Below, piece after piece: positions 47,061 through 47,746 of a stretch of DNA of 47,746 nt (positions are counted from its first letter, which is position 1; each line of letters starts with the position of its first letter). A program made the translations under genes and the position numbers. Source of the DNA: Desulfobacula sp. (GTDB lineage Bacteria > Desulfobacterota > Desulfobacteria > Desulfobacterales > Desulfobacteraceae). Below the pieces are notes generated by a model. The model saw only the letters and a program-made list of their open reading frames with translations, was not told where the DNA came from and made no database searches. Where the stretch lies: the NCBI GenBank assembly GCA_021647625.1, contig JAKIUJ010000004.1, positions 1 through 47,746 on the forward strand, written 5' to 3'.

Positions 47061-47746
47061 TCAGCTTGCCTGCATGGGATCAAAAACAGATTTTTGTGCA
47101 AGTTCAGGATACTCCAGACTAAGGGCCTCAAGTTCTTTAATCACTTCAGGAGATCCAATAAACACCACATTATTAATTAAAGGTGAGCAGTCTTTTACAG
47201 GTGTGTAAATTTCAACAGTATGCCGGGACATAACAAGGTTAAAAAGATAAGTGACCGGGCCCTGGCCAAGCACTCCTTTTGCCCGTATGAGTTTTTTGGG
47301 AAACTGCGGGATAATTATTTTAAATGATTCAATATCATTCCCTTTCCAGGAATATACTGCCGACATCAATCTGTCCGGCGGTGTGGCATTTGTATCCGGA
47401 TTTTCCATAAGTTTTTCAATGGCTGTTTCCAGTTCTTCAAAGGATACCGGATCTTCCATATCAACCGTTAGGAATGCAGGTTGTGACTGAATAAAAAACC
47501 TGTCCATGGGTATGTCGGCATATGTTGTTTCATAGAACTCAGGAGAGGTATTGTGGGTCTTTACGATATCTTTTATAGTACTGATAGTTTTCGCAGATGC
47601 AAGATCGACCTTATTAATCACAAACAAGGCAGATGATGCAATTTGCTTTTCCACAGAGACAAAGGTTTCATAAGCCTCTTCAAAACAAGCAGCATCAATG
47701 ATACAGATCTGATCCTTCATTTGAAACCGGTTCTTAAAAATAGACA
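47061..47746 (-). CDS. CobW/G3E-family GTPase, N-terminal part beyond the window
   Basis: ALFVINKVDLASA (NKxD), C-terminal CobW-like region; frame open to the right edge (...SIFKNRFQMKDQ). Confidence 0.8.
   Translation of the reverse strand, partial: SIFKNRFQMKDQICIIDAACFEEAYETFVSVEKQIASSALFVINKVDLASAKTISTIKDIVKTHNTSPEFYETTYADIPMDRFFIQSQPAFLTVDMEDPVSFEELETAIEKLMENPDTNATPPDRLMSAVYSWKGNDIESFKIIIPQFPKKLIRAKGVLGQGPVTYLFNLVMSRHTVEIYTPVKDCSPLINNVVFIGSPEVIKELEALSLEYPELAQKSVFDPMQAS

Noticed and set aside
1-47746. tRNA, rRNA or CRISPR arrays
   Set aside because: No cloverleaf, rRNA-like or regularly spaced direct-repeat pattern was found by eye; covariance-model searches were not possible.

Overview
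The window looks like a chromosomal segment of a Desulfobacterota-like bacterium. That guess rests on gene content only; no taxonomic search was possible. It combines heavily rearranged accessory DNA (two IS91-like transposases, two tyrosine recombinases, RHS debris, several gene remnants, TA modules) with metabolic operons. Main blocks: (1) RHS fragment abutting a 5'-truncated integrase, greB, and an IS91-like element with a frameshift. (2) Two divergent PEP-CTERM genes next to an overlapping histidine kinase/sigma54 response regulator pair; I find candidate -24/-12 promoters for both genes and paired dyads between them. (3) A second IS91-like transposase with an in-frame TGA at a conserved Cys position. 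(4) A two-gene minus-strand unit (HEPN-like protein plus partner) bounded by two attC-like sites, i.e. a probable integron gene cassette without an integron integrase in the window. (5) A tightly packed ~10.7 kb operon: double-cubane/2-hydroxyacyl-CoA dehydratase-like protein, two paralogous QueG-like Fe-S proteins, a complete oligopeptide-type ABC importer and a cytoplasmic molybdopterin oxidoreductase. (6) A rhodanese-pstSCAB-HAD operon. (7) A second double-cubane protein with its ATPase activator. Its promoter region shares a bipartite motif (ATATTCGATAT-N18-GAACAATCAATTTGAT) with operon 5. (8) LysE exporter, GNAT, hipBA, yefM/yoeB, a decayed ABC/phosphodiesterase locus, a CxxCH beta-propeller protein, secreted proteins, aquaglyceroporin and a CobW-like GTPase cut by the right edge. 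Best candidates for undescribed biology are the operon 5/7 regulon and the HEPN integron cassette.
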